In this document: one piece after another, positions 1 to 10,273 of the stretch | Numbering within the stretch: the stretch's first letter is position 1 | Layout of the letters: the number at the start of each line of letters is the position of its first letter | Origin: Talaromyces rugulosus | Taxonomy: Eukaryota; Ascomycota; Eurotiomycetes; Eurotiales; Trichocomaceae | Length of the DNA stretch: 64,000 bases | Direction of reading: 5' to 3' | Assembly (NCBI RefSeq): GCF_013368755.1 | Contig: NC_049565.1 | Span: 2,046,001 to 2,110,000 of the forward strand | The notes under the pieces: generated by a model | Database searches by the model: none | The model's input: only the letters and a program-made list of their open reading frames with translations | Told to the model about the DNA's origin: nothing | Position numbers and translations under genes: made by a program

Positions 1-881
1 TCTCCCTTGGTTGTCTCGTGCCTCGTCGTCTTGGAAGTTATCGAGATTTGAGAGAGTCTTGTCTATTTGGCCGAAGAATTGTTGGAGTCGCTCCTCTCGC
101 GCGTTATCCAACTTGTCTAGAAAGGTCTGTTGTTAGTGTCACTTGCATATAATTGCAAAGGGAAAAGAATATATAGTAATGTACCTAGTAAGCTAGCCTT
201 AAAAGGTAATCCCAGATTGTCGATACGACCCTTGGCATTGGCAACGAGAGAAATTGTGGCCTTTTTCAATGGTTCATCTAATGCCAACCTCCAACACATA
301 TACACCCAAATAGTCGCTTCCCGTACGCTTGTAGCATCGGCAAAGTGGCGGGGGATGTGGTAATCATCAGGAAGAGTGGCCGAACCCAAGTTCCACGGCC
401 CTTTCAAATAAAGTATCCACCTCTCAGCGAACGGAGTCAGTATTTCCAAACAGTCAAGGTAGTCGGCAATCACCACGAGCTTGCCCAAGAAATACACATC
501 AGGTATGACGACTGGAATATCGTCGAATCGAAAATGGGCTATTCGAAGAATAACCAACAGGGCAGCAGGATCCCACTCCTGCGATATGTCAAGACGGGCT
601 CCCGACTGGCCATCATATGTAAAAGGATCGCTCACACGATAAAAGATACTTCTAACGCAAGAAGAGGCCTGGGCCAGACAGTGTAGTGAAACGCGATATA
701 CAACTTGTCTAGTATCACCCTCCAACGCTTCGATGCTTGCAGGTCTGGAAGGCGACCCCGAAGCAAACTCAGTGCAAGGATTCTGCAAGACGATCAGACT
801 CTCTCCCATATGGGTGAGGTCGTAGTCGACTTCAGTGCTATACAGCTCGGATAGAGAGACTCTAACAAAATTATTCAACAT
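1..881 (-). CDS. BTB/POZ-type fungal protein, 3' end cut by window edge
   Basis: The reading frame begins at the ATG at 881. About 230 residues are visible before a short intron (184 to 117, GTACAT donor, CTAG acceptor), after which coding continues in phase to base 1 and off the window. The second exon is rich in Glu, Asp, Gln and Asn and looks helical. The central part (ILRIAHFRFDDIP, then LVVIADYLDCLEILTPFAERWI) has the pattern of the BTB/POZ C-terminal helices found in large fungal families. The neighbour at 1349 has the same pattern (YFECAEICSPYTEIW), so the two are probably divergent paralogues. Such proteins usually mediate protein interaction; no partner can be named here. The start is the only upstream ATG in frame near the 5' end. 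Confidence 0.6.
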
Positions 882-1348
882 GTTGCTGATGAGGGATGCA
901 AAGCTGAAGTGGAATTTTTAGGAGGAAAATGGGTAGAGGCTATAAATATACAATGTCATTGAGAGAAACCGCTTAGCTGGCATAATCAATTGATCCTGTG
1001 AAAGACTCATTTTTCTTTCATCTTTCATCTTTTTTGTTTAAAATGTTACATGCTGTTTGCCACTGAAGCTTAAGACAGACAATGGCCAGACCGACAACCG
1101 GTGAGCCCAGGATGTCACCGCCCATTGTGCTACTTCAACTGTTGCTGGTAATTTCCCTACTTAAGGCGCCGGTTAATAGATCTATTTATCTTTCTAAGTA
1201 TCTCCCAAAAAACATTGGAATGTCAAATTTGCCATTGGTACTGATTTAAAAAATGTTTTTTTAAAAAAAATCGCTGTAAATTGCTTTTCTATATACCTAA
1301 ATTGGTGCATGTGCGAATCTTTCTCTCGACGACGACAGAAGGCCCACC
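882..1348. other. Intergenic, shared promoter of two divergent BTB-type genes
   Basis: No gene seen. The 467 bp region separates two divergent starts. It contains T-rich tracts near 1010-1035 and 1245-1270. A motif reading tataaat at 941-947 could serve as a TATA-like element; this is only suggestive. Confidence 0.4.
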
Positions 1349-2401
1349 ATGAACAGCAAATATATCTTTGACCCAGAAGGAGACACTCTGCTTCTTTTGA
1401 GAAATTCCGATGATCCTTATACCATATTGGGCTGTGACTACATACCAAGGCGACGTCAACAGGTTCGGTCTCCAGATGGACCGCAACTGGGGGTTTATAG
1501 GGAGTCATATGAAGTGAACCGGGATAACGATCCATCATATCATGAAGACGTGGAAGAAAAAGAAAAAGAAGAAGAAATCCTGATGAGGGTGTCTTCAAAA
1601 CATCTTACCTTGGCATCCCGTTACTGGAAGGCAGCTCTGAGTGAAAAATGGCGTGGCCCACGGCAGCCTGGGCAAGTAATGCAGCATGAAGTCCAAAAAT
1701 ATGATGTCAATTCCATGGTAACACTGATGAATATCATCCATGGACATGGCAATAAGGTGACAAGGGCTATGAGCATCGAAAAGCTCGTCCTATTCGCCGT
1801 CATTATGGACTATTTCGAGTGTGCCGAAATCTGTTCTCCATACACGGAGATTTGGACGAAACACATCATTCAAGGCGAGGAGAAGAATTATCTGTCTTTT
1901 AGTAATAATCTCCAGGCCCTTTGGGTTTTTCGTTTGCTCGGACACCAATATGGGGCCGACTTTTTTAAGCAAAACAGTATCAGAACAATGAGAGAGCGTC
2001 CCGTTACTCCTTTCCTACCAGGCACCAAGCACTTAATCGGTAAGATATTTTATAATCATACACGCGAAAAAAGGAAGAAACTAATATGGTGCTTAGCCGA
2101 GATCGACTGTCTTAGAGTGAAAGCCACCCGTCGACTTGTGACCAGGCTCCTCAGGGCTGTACAGGAAGTCGGCTGCTGTGAATCGTGCTTTCACGACCCA
2201 TTGGAAAGGTTCTACAAGCGTCTTTGGTCCTGGAAAATATATGATGCGAAGAGGAGAAGGGTTCTATACAACTGTTCTATCGACACGATTGAACACGTCG
2301 CTTCAGACTTCAAAGTAGTACCCTGCACTAGTTGTCTTCGCCCCGAGAAACTCAAGAGAGAGATTGCGAGGGTCCTTAAAATGGAGCTTGTGGAGGTTTG
2401 A
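1349..2401 (+). CDS. BTB/POZ-like fungal hypothetical protein (350 aa)
   Basis: Intronless frame of 350 codons. The N-terminus (IFDPEGDTLLLLRN) followed by an acidic Glu/Lys run (residues about 70-77) and VSSKHLTLASRYWKAAL is the usual arrangement of fungal BTB proteins, where the core strand-helix unit is split by an acidic low-complexity loop. Residues about 120-180 (MVTLMNIIHGHGN, YFECAEICSPYTEIW) match the pattern of the divergent neighbour. The C-terminal third carries paired cysteines (CCESC; CTSC), which could bind metal, but no named zinc domain is recognised. Function is unknown. I regard it as a paralogue of the gene that starts at 881. Confidence 0.65.
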   Translation: MNSKYIFDPEGDTLLLLRNSDDPYTILGCDYIPRRRQQVRSPDGPQLGVYRESYEVNRDNDPSYHEDVEEKEKEEEILMRVSSKHLTLASRYWKAALSEKWRGPRQPGQVMQHEVQKYDVNSMVTLMNIIHGHGNKVTRAMSIEKLVLFAVIMDYFECAEICSPYTEIWTKHIIQGEEKNYLSFSNNLQALWVFRLLGHQYGADFFKQNSIRTMRERPVTPFLPGTKHLIGKIFYNHTREKRKKLIWCLAEIDCLRVKATRRLVTRLLRAVQEVGCCESCFHDPLERFYKRLWSWKIYDAKRRRVLYNCSIDTIEHVASDFKVVPCTSCLRPEKLKREIARVLKMELVEV

Positions 2402-2656
2402 AACTAGAATTTGTTTTCCGAAAAAAAGAAGTAATTACGAGGTTGAATATTCGTGCATGCTCGAGTAACATTTAAAAACAGCACGCTTAATACATGTGTT
2501 CAAGTGAAGTATAAAACGGTCAAAGTACAAAGAAAGCCTTGTAGATTTATATACTGAGTTTAGCATGGACCCAATAAAAAAAAACGCCAAATATAATTCT
2601 TGCATTGAGGTAGACCAAACTACCAATTGATATAAGATGCATATCACCCGTAAGAA

Positions 2657-2673
2657 CCCCCCCCCCCCCCCCC
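2657..2673. repeat. Homopolymer C17 (G17 on the minus strand)
   Basis: Seventeen consecutive C residues on the plus strand, directly abutting the stop codon (TGA, read at 2676-2674) of the minus-strand oxidoreductase. The transcript of that gene would carry a G17 tract as the first bases of its 3' UTR. Tract length is the least reliable part of any assembly, so the exact count is uncertain. Confidence 0.9.
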
Positions 2674-3855
2674 TCAAGGACCAGATGGCAAAAAGCCAGT
2701 TTGATTGGAGCCTTTTCCATGTAAACCTCTTTTATACTCTGGGTATTTGCACATCATCATCTTGAATAACTTTAAATCATCCAAGGCATCCAGTGCGTTG
2801 GTTTTGATCGGCTTTCCGTCAACTACGCACCAATACAGCTCTTTCAGCTCTGCTGTATACGCATCCTCATATGATGTTTGGATGGACCTGTGACACTTTT
2901 CCCCGTGTTCATTTAATTCCTCAACTTCCACTGTGATCCCAAGGCCCTTGACAAAAGGTGTATCATAGCAAATCTTCACACTCTTCCTTTCCCCAAAGAC
3001 GGCAACGTGAGAGTCAAATCGTGGCACAGAATCGATTCCAGTCTCATACAAACAGGTAAATCTGTCATGTGGAGATTTTTGATTTTTGAACTCAAACATT
3101 GTCGTATACCATCTGGAATTATCGGTGGAGGCTAATACTTCTTCGGGGAGCCCGCCTAGAACTTCTCTCATCACACTAAGCCCATGGCTTCCAAGATTGG
3201 CCAAAAGACAGCAATAGTCCATTTGCTCTGCACTGAGATCCGCAAATGGAACCCCCCATGCCTGTTCAAGCAACTTTTCCAGGCGTGTTTTCCTGTCTTG
3301 GGAGGCCGCAGGATCAATGTCGTCATAATATTTCTTTGGCTCTGTCCCCGACTGCGAGATAAAATAAGAATTGGGCCCGATAATGTCCCGAACGCGAGCA
3401 TACTTGATACTTTCGATAGAAGCTACTTCGCGTTTGAATGCCTGCAGACTCGGCGCATACCGACGCATATATCCGACAAAGACTCGTGCTCCGTTGGGTG
3501 CAGAACGTTCTGCATCAATGATCTCCTGAGCAGCTTGCAAACTCAGCGTAATGGGTTTCTCGACAAGTACGGTTTTCCCTTTCTGAAGAGCTTCAATGGT
3601 ATAAGGGGCATGGTACTCGTCCGATGTGAGCACCACTACGACGTCGATGTTGGCATCGTTGAAAATGTCTGCGGGATTGGTGGTTGCGTGAGGAATGCCA
3701 AACTTGGTAGCACAGTGGTCTGCTGTTTTTCTAGATACATCACAGATTTTCGTGACTTTGTAGTAGCTCGACAGAAACATGAAGGTTGGCAGATGTACTA
3801 TTTGAGCAACGTCGCCGCCGCCGATAACCCCTACTTGAAGGGTTTTTTGGGCCAT
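2674..3855 (-). CDS. Gfo/Idh/MocA-family oxidoreductase (393 aa)
   Basis: NAD(P)-dependent sugar or inositol dehydrogenase-type enzyme. The N-terminus VGVIGGGDVAQIVH is the Rossmann fingerprint, VVVVLTSDEYHAPYTIEAL follows at about residues 75-95, and VLVEKPITLS carries the catalytic Lys of the EKP motif. The C-terminal half is the alpha/beta substrate domain. I chose the Met at 3855 because the Rossmann strand begins within a few residues of it; the frame is open for 33 further codons upstream (Met at 3954), which would only add a non-conserved leader. No intron is needed. It is divergent from a second, intron-rich member of the same superfamily starting at 4186. Substrate cannot be predicted. 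Confidence 0.85.
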   Translation of the reverse strand: MAQKTLQVGVIGGGDVAQIVHLPTFMFLSSYYKVTKICDVSRKTADHCATKFGIPHATTNPADIFNDANIDVVVVLTSDEYHAPYTIEALQKGKTVLVEKPITLSLQAAQEIIDAERSAPNGARVFVGYMRRYAPSLQAFKREVASIESIKYARVRDIIGPNSYFISQSGTEPKKYYDDIDPAASQDRKTRLEKLLEQAWGVPFADLSAEQMDYCCLLANLGSHGLSVMREVLGGLPEEVLASTDNSRWYTTMFEFKNQKSPHDRFTCLYETGIDSVPRFDSHVAVFGERKSVKICYDTPFVKGLGITVEVEELNEHGEKCHRSIQTSYEDAYTAELKELYWCVVDGKPIKTNALDALDDLKLFKMMMCKYPEYKRGLHGKGSNQTGFLPSGP

Positions 3856-4185
3856 GACTGGAGACTGCTGATGCAGTTTGTGGAATAAATCCACTGCATT
3901 TTTATTTCTATATAACAGGGCAGCTGGTAGATTTTTACTTTTTGCCCTGTCCAAGCCAAAGGCGGCGATTGCAAAGGTCCCGCCATGAAGCTTTTGCTGG
4001 AGATGCGGGGTATCAATTGCGTGCGGAGACTGGGCCGGGATTTATACTTTCAGCATCGCGTCTTGCGCCCCGCGTCGGTATTCTCTCCTTCTCCGCTGGA
4101 AGTTCATATAATATCGACCGTATCTATATCTTGCATTAGAAACCCTTCAATCGCTGATAACGCTGTATACACAACTATCGCTAAT
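3856..4185. promoter_or_regulatory. Bidirectional promoter between two Gfo/Idh/MocA genes
   Basis: The 330 bp between the divergent start codons holds no gene. Towards the plus-strand gene there is an AT-rich stretch (tataatatcg near 4108) and a pyrimidine-rich block (ctctccttctccg near 4082). A shared promoter suggests the two oxidoreductases are co-expressed; that is an inference from geometry only. Confidence 0.4.
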
Positions 4186-5525
4186 ATGTCAATCGGAGTC
4201 GCACTTGTCGGTGGAGGTGAGTTTGGGACATAGCCCGTTGTGTCTGGTGCCTGGTTAACATGTTTTCAGGGATCTGGGCTAGAGAAGAGCATGCTGTAAG
4301 CTATTTTAAAACACGTGTTTCGTCAACTGTCTGACAATATCTTGATAGCCTGCTATTGAAGCTGCCGGAAACATCGTTTTAAAGGCCGTCTTCTCACGGA
4401 CTGTCAAGTCTGCCCAGTCCATCGCCGACGCGGTTACCACCCCTGTCGAGCTCTATTCAGACGAATCGGGTGAAGGATTTAATGGACTGTTGAAGCGCAC
4501 GGATATCCAGGCTATCGTTGTATCGTACGTCTTAAGGCTCCTGTGATATTAGTCATGACATTGACTGATGCCAGATTGCCAATCGCAAACCAACCGCCTT
4601 ATATCAAGTCTGCACTTTTGGCCGGAAAGCACGTTCTATCCGAAAAGCCAGTGGCAGAAAATGTCAAGGAAGCCGAGGAATTGATTAAATGGTATCGCTC
4701 AGAGATCAAGGGACCAACCTGGACGATCGCGGAGAATTGGCGCTTCCTAGCTAGTTATCGGTTTGCAGCTGAGCAGATCAAGACACTTGGAAAAATTACT
4801 GGTTTCCAGGGACGTCAGCAAGGATTTATTACGCTGAATTGGAAGTTCAACCGTAGGTTACCTCTCATTTTTGCATCGGCAATTTTTAATCATTTCTGAC
4901 TTCCATGCTTTTGCATTATTAGTGACCGAGTGGCGGAGAACTCCAACACACCAAGGCGGCTATATTCTTGATGGCGGTGTGCATCATATGGCAGGACTCC
5001 GACTTCTCCTTGACTCGCATCCTGGAAATGAGATTGCCAAGGTGTCTGCTTTCACTAACCAGCTTCAAGAATATCTTCCTCCGGTTGATACCGCTGATGT
5101 TATTCTCCGGACAAAGTCTGGCGTCACTGGCGTTTTCCAAATATCTCGAGGCACTACATTGCGTGCAAACGACTGGACCATTGCTTGTGAGAAGGGTTGG
5201 ATTCAGATCCAAGAGGACAAGGTGACCATTTCTCGTGATGGTCAGGAAGAAGTGAAAACCATTCCAAACGAAAGAACGGGGGTCCCCCCTGAAATTAGGG
5301 CTTGGGGAGAAAGTCTTGCTTCTGGGATTGTCCGACCAGAGCAAGATCCCGAGGCTGCTTTGGCAGACCTCGAATTGGTAAGCTTCTAGCATACTCAAAA
5401 GATGGAAAACCTGTGTTATATTATATTAACAGAAAACTTGTTAGATCGAACTCATCCTACGCAGCGGCGAACAAGAAGGGACACCTCTACCTTGCAAGCA
5501 TCAGACGGTGGAACAGGGGAAATAA
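4186..5525 (+). CDS. Gfo/Idh/MocA-family oxidoreductase, six exons (348 aa)
   Basis: Exons 4186-4216, 4270-4295, 4349-4524, 4575-4852, 4923-5377 and 5445-5525 join in phase to 349 codons including the stop. The first exon encodes MSIGVALVGGG, so the Rossmann glycine motif is split by intron 1 (GTGAGT donor). HVLSEKPVAEN carries the EKP catalytic Lys, and GGYILDGGVHHMAGLR in exon 5 supplies the His region typical of the substrate domain. All five introns are GT-AG and 50-70 bp long. The start is fixed by the first ATG before the glycine motif. Although it belongs to the same superfamily as the divergent neighbour, sequence and intron content differ strongly, so this is not a recent duplication. 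Substrate unknown. Confidence 0.85.
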
Positions 5526-5893
5526 TGGAAACTGAAACCTGATTCGTACTTGGCCTGGCCCGTTGTACTTGTTTTCATTAAAGTAGGATGGAATTATACA
5601 TATATCCCAAATTTTCCTGGCCCATCCTAGATTCTGCACAAAAAAACAGATTTATAGTTGTTATTCCTGTCCGGTTTGAAATTTCATTCCCTTCTATTTT
5701 ATTTTCAATGTTCTCATTCCCGAAATTCACTACATCTCCTAGACGAAGTATTTACATCAGTTGTAGAGACAAATATATCCCTAGACATTAGAGCTACAAC
5801 AATTCAATGCTTCATATCACCGAAAAATTGCAAGACGACAACTAGATCCAGTCTCGATCAGTGACTGCTCGTAGAAACATAAATACCTATCTA

Positions 5894-6850
5894 TCAAATC
5901 AAGGTCTGTAAGATAAAAACAATGGCAAACGCGAACAGCAGAGCTATCTGAAGGCCAAAGTTCCAACCAACAGCCTTGACAACAAGCACCTGCGACTCTC
6001 TGTTGAAGGAACGCCACGCGTCAAGAATACCAATTCTGCCTGAGCCTCCAACAATTTTAGGGGTTACTTTGCCACCAAAGGAGCGATCAAAGGGAACAAT
6101 AGTCTCGTCATCGTCTGGTAGCATAGATGCAGCCACGCGAATAAATGTAGCTTCAGCGGGCATTTGGATAAGGACATAGAGTATCAGACCAAGACTCAGT
6201 AGACCGACCTTTCCAAATACATATTGATATATATTGTCACGGTTGGGAATTAGGCCGGTGCTCATGGTGGACGCGATGGGAGCAATAACCCACGCGACAA
6301 GTTGAACAGCAATGGAGCGCAGGAAAGCAGCTGAAGCAATCCTGGACCACCAGATCCAGCGAAAGGGCGGGATGCGAGACCAAAGTGTCTTTGTTGATGG
6401 CTTCGAAATGACAAGATGAATCCAGCCAACTTGAAGGGCGGATACAATGGGTGTAGCCATGAATGACCCTAAGTGATAACCCACTGAACCTAAAAGACAA
6501 AATAGAGACACGATGATACCTCCGGTAACACTAATCAGCAGGTATAACCAGAAGCCACGAAAACAAGATAGACGACCGCCATGGGCCTTGAGATGTTTGA
6601 TTATGCTGCTAGGGGAGCTGGTTATGGGCCTTTTGTCGATGGAATTCTCAACGGCGTTAATGCTAGCGTGCATGTAGATATTCGGACTAGGGTCTTCGAC
6701 AGCAGCAAGCATAGTGAAGACTTGGCCATAGACATATTGCACCAACACGGCAGCAATTAAATAGAGGATGATGGTAATAACGGCGCCGGGTCCTAGGGCT
6801 GATGATGTTGCTGTTCCGCGCGACGCAAGATAGTGCTCGAGAGCCGCCAT
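5894..6850 (-). CDS. Multi-pass fungal membrane protein (318 aa)
   Basis: Single-exon gene. From the Met at 6850 (MAALEHYLASRG) it encodes about six hydrophobic segments: residues near 20-45 (VITIILYLIAAVLVQYVYG), 100-130 (LYLLISVTGGIIVSLFCLLG), 135-155, 180-205 (SIAVQLVAWVIAPIAST), 218-240 (GLLSLGLILYVLIQMPA) and the extreme C-terminus (GLQIALLFAFAIVFILQTL). The frame extends 30 codons upstream to 6940, but that leader is polar and cysteine-rich and less likely. I recall related fungal proteins carrying misleading enzyme names; nothing in the sequence supports an enzymatic motif. Function unknown. Confidence 0.7.
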   Translation of the reverse strand: MAALEHYLASRGTATSSALGPGAVITIILYLIAAVLVQYVYGQVFTMLAAVEDPSPNIYMHASINAVENSIDKRPITSSPSSIIKHLKAHGGRLSCFRGFWLYLLISVTGGIIVSLFCLLGSVGYHLGSFMATPIVSALQVGWIHLVISKPSTKTLWSRIPPFRWIWWSRIASAAFLRSIAVQLVAWVIAPIASTMSTGLIPNRDNIYQYVFGKVGLLSLGLILYVLIQMPAEATFIRVAASMLPDDDETIVPFDRSFGGKVTPKIVGGSGRIGILDAWRSFNRESQVLVVKAVGWNFGLQIALLFAFAIVFILQTLI

Positions 6851-7567
6851 TTTTGTGTATAGGTGAGATTTACAAGAGCAAAAAAAGTTACTTGAGTTTG
6901 ACGAATATGAGTCAAAATATAAGAGAAATACGGTAGACACGAGGGTACTTGATTATTATAGCGTTTCAGCCTCGTCTCGGCGCCGTCAGCAGGAAAAGAG
7001 GGGCCAACGAGAGACGTCAATTTTCGTTGGCAAAAGATGTTGGAATCCGGTCACGTGAAAAGAACATGAAGCAGTTTTATTTGTTTAAATATTTCGATTA
7101 GGCGATATAGTGATTACTAGTGATACATGTAGTAGGATAGTTGGGGTTGCATTGCCCGAAAGGCGAATATCTTTGGGTAGTTACGGTTATTACCTCGAAT
7201 TGACAAGTTATAATTAGCAATTGATCTAAATATAAACAAAAAAGGACCCGATTTATATAGGATCTTCATGTTTATGTACGTAGCTGACTGTCGCTAGAAT
7301 GATCTACTGGCGTAAACACTCCCATTGGTTCATATATGCTCCGAAAAATCACCTACAAGGATAGCTTGAGGGGGATACGCTAAATAATACCCGTAATTCC
7401 CGCGCGATGAATTATATATCTTGATTGACCTAATAGGAATAAAAGGTCATTTCCCGAAATGTATAAATGCCGCGACGCTAGTTGTGTTTATTTATCCAAC
7501 AACGTTGCCGCGACATCATCCGCGTTGCCGCAAAAACCCGTATGGTTGCAAATATATTGTGGCTATG
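6851..7567. other. Intergenic, AT-rich
   Basis: No gene supported. The region lies upstream of the membrane-protein gene and downstream of the phosphatase gene, both on the minus strand. It is AT-rich with several TTTAAATA and TATATA-like stretches (7080-7110, 7210-7260). Short open frames on the plus strand near 7420-7850 are antisense to the phosphatase and carry no recognisable domain. Confidence 0.5.
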
Positions 7568-8511
7568 TCAAATGATATCCGACTTATTCTTGCAAAATCG
7601 CACATTGTCAAAACCAATCCTAACTCTATTGTTTTCGTCCCGATCAAAAACTTTCAAGTCTCGAAGATCGTCTATTATCCAGTCTGCGCCAGCGTTCTTT
7701 ACTTGCTCGACAGTGTGCGTCGTGGTCAGCGCCACGACTTTGAAGCCAGCAGCCCGCCCAGCCCTGATTCCTGCTGGCGCATCTTCCACAACCAAGAAAT
7801 CTTTATCGTTGACAGCTTTGATCCCTGACAGCCTTAATTGGCCCTTTAAATAGCATGTAGGGTCGGGTTTGCCTTTGGATACATCTTCAGCCACTACTAG
7901 GTGATTAGGTCGTGGTAGTTTGAGGATCTCCAGCCAACCGGTCACGAGAGCATTTGTCCCGGATGTAACAATACAGTGAGGGATATTCATATCCTCAAGT
8001 GAGATAAGAAGCTGTCGTCCACCAGGAATCTCAATGGCGGATTGGCCGTACAGGTGAGGAATTTGTCCTTCCATTTGGCAGATATCTAAACAGTATAGAC
8101 TGTTAGCAGCAGTCGACAATGACGGCAACAATAAAAAATTAAAAAAAGAAGGAAAGAAAGAAGAAAAAGGCATATCCTTTTTGTGTCTACTTACAATCCC
8201 AGTTAGACTTGGAAGGATCAAGCTCTGCGAAGACATCAATACTTCTGCGTCCGTGAGATGTCGCCAAAATCACATCTGGGTCTACGCCGATATCTTCGCC
8301 GATCCTATGTATAATCAGTCACATGTAACAAGCATGCAAAAAGACTGGGAAAGTAATTACTGTTTCCAATTTTTTTCAATCGCTGTGGCATCAACGTTAG
8401 TGTGGATATTAACATGCTTTCGCTCGATGGTCGCTCACCTTCGGTTGAGTCAATAATTGTACCGTCAAAATCCAGCAACAGTCCAGAAAACCAATGTATC
8501 TCAGAAGGCAT
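7568..8511 (-). CDS. HAD-superfamily phosphatase, GPP/DOG-like, four exons (240 aa)
   Basis: Exons 8511-8439, 8382-8361, 8304-8195 and 8085-7568 join in phase (241 codons). Motif I is LLLDFDGTIIDST near residue 12 (nucleophile Asp and acid/base Asp). Motif II is CIVTSGTNA (Ser/Thr), motif III the Lys in VSKGKPDP, and motif IV VVEDAPAGIRAG (acidic pair). Order and spacing match the glycerol-1-phosphatase / 2-deoxyglucose-6-phosphatase branch (Gpp1, Dog1), where the usual length is about 240-250 residues. It acts on small sugar phosphates in the cytosol in characterised relatives. Exon 2 is only 22 nt and is required to keep frame. The exact substrate cannot be read from the sequence. Confidence 0.85.
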
Positions 8512-8710
8512 GGTGTATGTAGTATGGATTAATATTTACTACTTCTTAGAGGTGTAAAGAAATAGACGAAATAGACGAAATCATTGCATACAGAAATGTT
8601 TATAAGTGTCGGGAAAATTACCATTTACGGCAACCTGCCGCCTTTTAGGGTTATCTGCCCCCGTCGGCCGTGTCCAGAACAAGTATGGAGTTATCCAACA
8701 AAACAAAAAA

Positions 8711-10273
8711 TCAACTATTCAAACAAATTCCCATATCCTTTAACAGATCGCCTGCTTGAACATCGATTCCTGCTGTCCGAGAATCATCGATTCCAAATGC
8801 AAGGAACAAGGTGTCATCGCTATAGCCATGGTATTTCTGGCTATGGTTCATCCAACTCATTGAAGTCACGTACACCATCTCACGAGCACCTGCTTCCTGC
8901 TGCAGCGTTTTTCGGCCATGGATCCAAAATGGTTTGGTCGAGATACCGTGCAACTCAAATGGAGCAGTGCGGCGAAAGAGCATCGCGTAAGGCTCGTAAG
9001 AGCTCCTAGCTCCCCCAACATGAACCTTCTTCTGAAAAATTGTAAATATAAAAGTGTTAAAATCAGAAGGTTGGCAGATTAGTTCAGAGCGTTTGCACAA
9101 AGTGATTGACAGAGAGTTAGTCGCTTGGTGGATGAATTCGTTGCTGAAATCTTGTATCTCCGGCATATATTTGTTCATGCAACTTGAATCTGCCGTACTC
9201 GACAGAATGGCTAGGTCTGGTCCGACAATACTATTATCTGGAAACCGTTCTCCGAGAAGACGACTTTTCTTTTGATTTTCAACCTTCGCAAACGAGCGTT
9301 GCGGCCATACGTCATAATGCACGTAGGCATCGCCATTAGTGTCCCAGAAGATGAACCAGTTCTTCTCAACCTCACCATATGGGGCCGGGCGATACAGTTC
9401 CGTCGGCGTACGAAAGACATCGCCACTTTCATCAATACCTGTAACCCCCTCTTTGAGGGACGGGATCCAGTCAAACAGCATGCGGAAATCATGTATCCAC
9501 TGGCCAAAACAGGTATATCGTGAATTTGACCCATAGATCACGTACGGAATCTGTGGCCCGTAGAAAAGACGAGCGTCGTGGGGACCGACATTAAGAGTCA
9601 AGGGTTCCCAGCGGCCCTGGCATCGGTTTCCAGAGTTTGTTGCAGCAATGGGGAGGATATTAGGTGTCGTAACACATGTTAGTGATTTTTCGTTGCCATT
9701 TTTGCCGCCAGCATTAATGAAGTAGTTGTTATCACGATTATTGTAGTCGTAATCGTCATCTGATGGACGGAATAGTGCGTCACAGACTAGCTGGACACTG
9801 ATTCTCGAATAGGCGGGTACGTCATCCTGGGTCTTCTGTTGTGCAACAATAATCCACTTACTGTCCGACGAAGGGTGAGGGATAATATTTGGATTAAGGG
9901 TTTCGTATTCACCAAACGAAATGGGAAAATATCGGCCCGAGGATGTCGAGAGAGAAAATATTTCGTTGTGAGTCTTATCAATGGTCGACAAACCTGAATC
10001 TTGCTCGGGTAGTGGCAGAGTGATCTTGCTCAAGTCGATATGACCATCCTCGTTGCTGCCAGTGGGATTTTGGTTCCAAATCTGCGAAGGCCCTGGCGAC
10101 GGGCTCTCTTCCGTTGAGATCTCCAATGGAACCACTACCTCTTTGGCCCATTGGCCGTATCCAAACGACCATGACTTTAGCAACGCATGACGTTTGTACC
10201 CCTCAATCGCAAAGAAGATGACCAATGCCAGAGAAATTAGAGGGAGAAGCCGGACTGTTCCCCTGACTAACAT
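8711..10273 (-). CDS. Type II membrane protein, probable Golgi glycan-related (520 aa)
   Basis: Single exon, 520 residues. A short cytosolic head is followed by one hydrophobic anchor (LLPLISLALVIFFAIEG, about residues 9-25) and a Pro/Ser/Glu-rich stem, then a large luminal domain with aromatic-rich blocks such as YTCFGQWIHDFRMLFDW and NWFIFWDTNGDAYVHYD. This is the build of Golgi glycosyltransferases or related luminal enzymes. I do not recognise a named family with confidence, and no clear nucleotide-sugar DXD motif stands out beyond DTNGDAY. It lies next to a membrane acyltransferase and an Och1-like GT32 gene, which supports a role in glycan or cell-wall polysaccharide modification. That role is inferred from context. 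Confidence 0.6.
   Translation of the reverse strand: MLVRGTVRLLPLISLALVIFFAIEGYKRHALLKSWSFGYGQWAKEVVVPLEISTEESPSPGPSQIWNQNPTGSNEDGHIDLSKITLPLPEQDSGLSTIDKTHNEIFSLSTSSGRYFPISFGEYETLNPNIIPHPSSDSKWIIVAQQKTQDDVPAYSRISVQLVCDALFRPSDDDYDYNNRDNNYFINAGGKNGNEKSLTCVTTPNILPIAATNSGNRCQGRWEPLTLNVGPHDARLFYGPQIPYVIYGSNSRYTCFGQWIHDFRMLFDWIPSLKEGVTGIDESGDVFRTPTELYRPAPYGEVEKNWFIFWDTNGDAYVHYDVWPQRSFAKVENQKKSRLLGERFPDNSIVGPDLAILSSTADSSCMNKYMPEIQDFSNEFIHQATNSLSITLCKRSELICQPSDFNTFIFTIFQKKVHVGGARSSYEPYAMLFRRTAPFELHGISTKPFWIHGRKTLQQEAGAREMVYVTSMSWMNHSQKYHGYSDDTLFLAFGIDDSRTAGIDVQAGDLLKDMGICLNS

Noticed and set aside
1194..1598. Minus-strand open frame of 134 codons
   Set aside because: Antisense to the start of the BTB-like gene at 1349, no domain, Phe/Lys-rich from T-tracts.
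3184..3888. Plus-strand open frame of 234 codons
   Set aside because: Antisense shadow of the Gfo/Idh/MocA gene; composition follows the codon pattern of the opposite strand.
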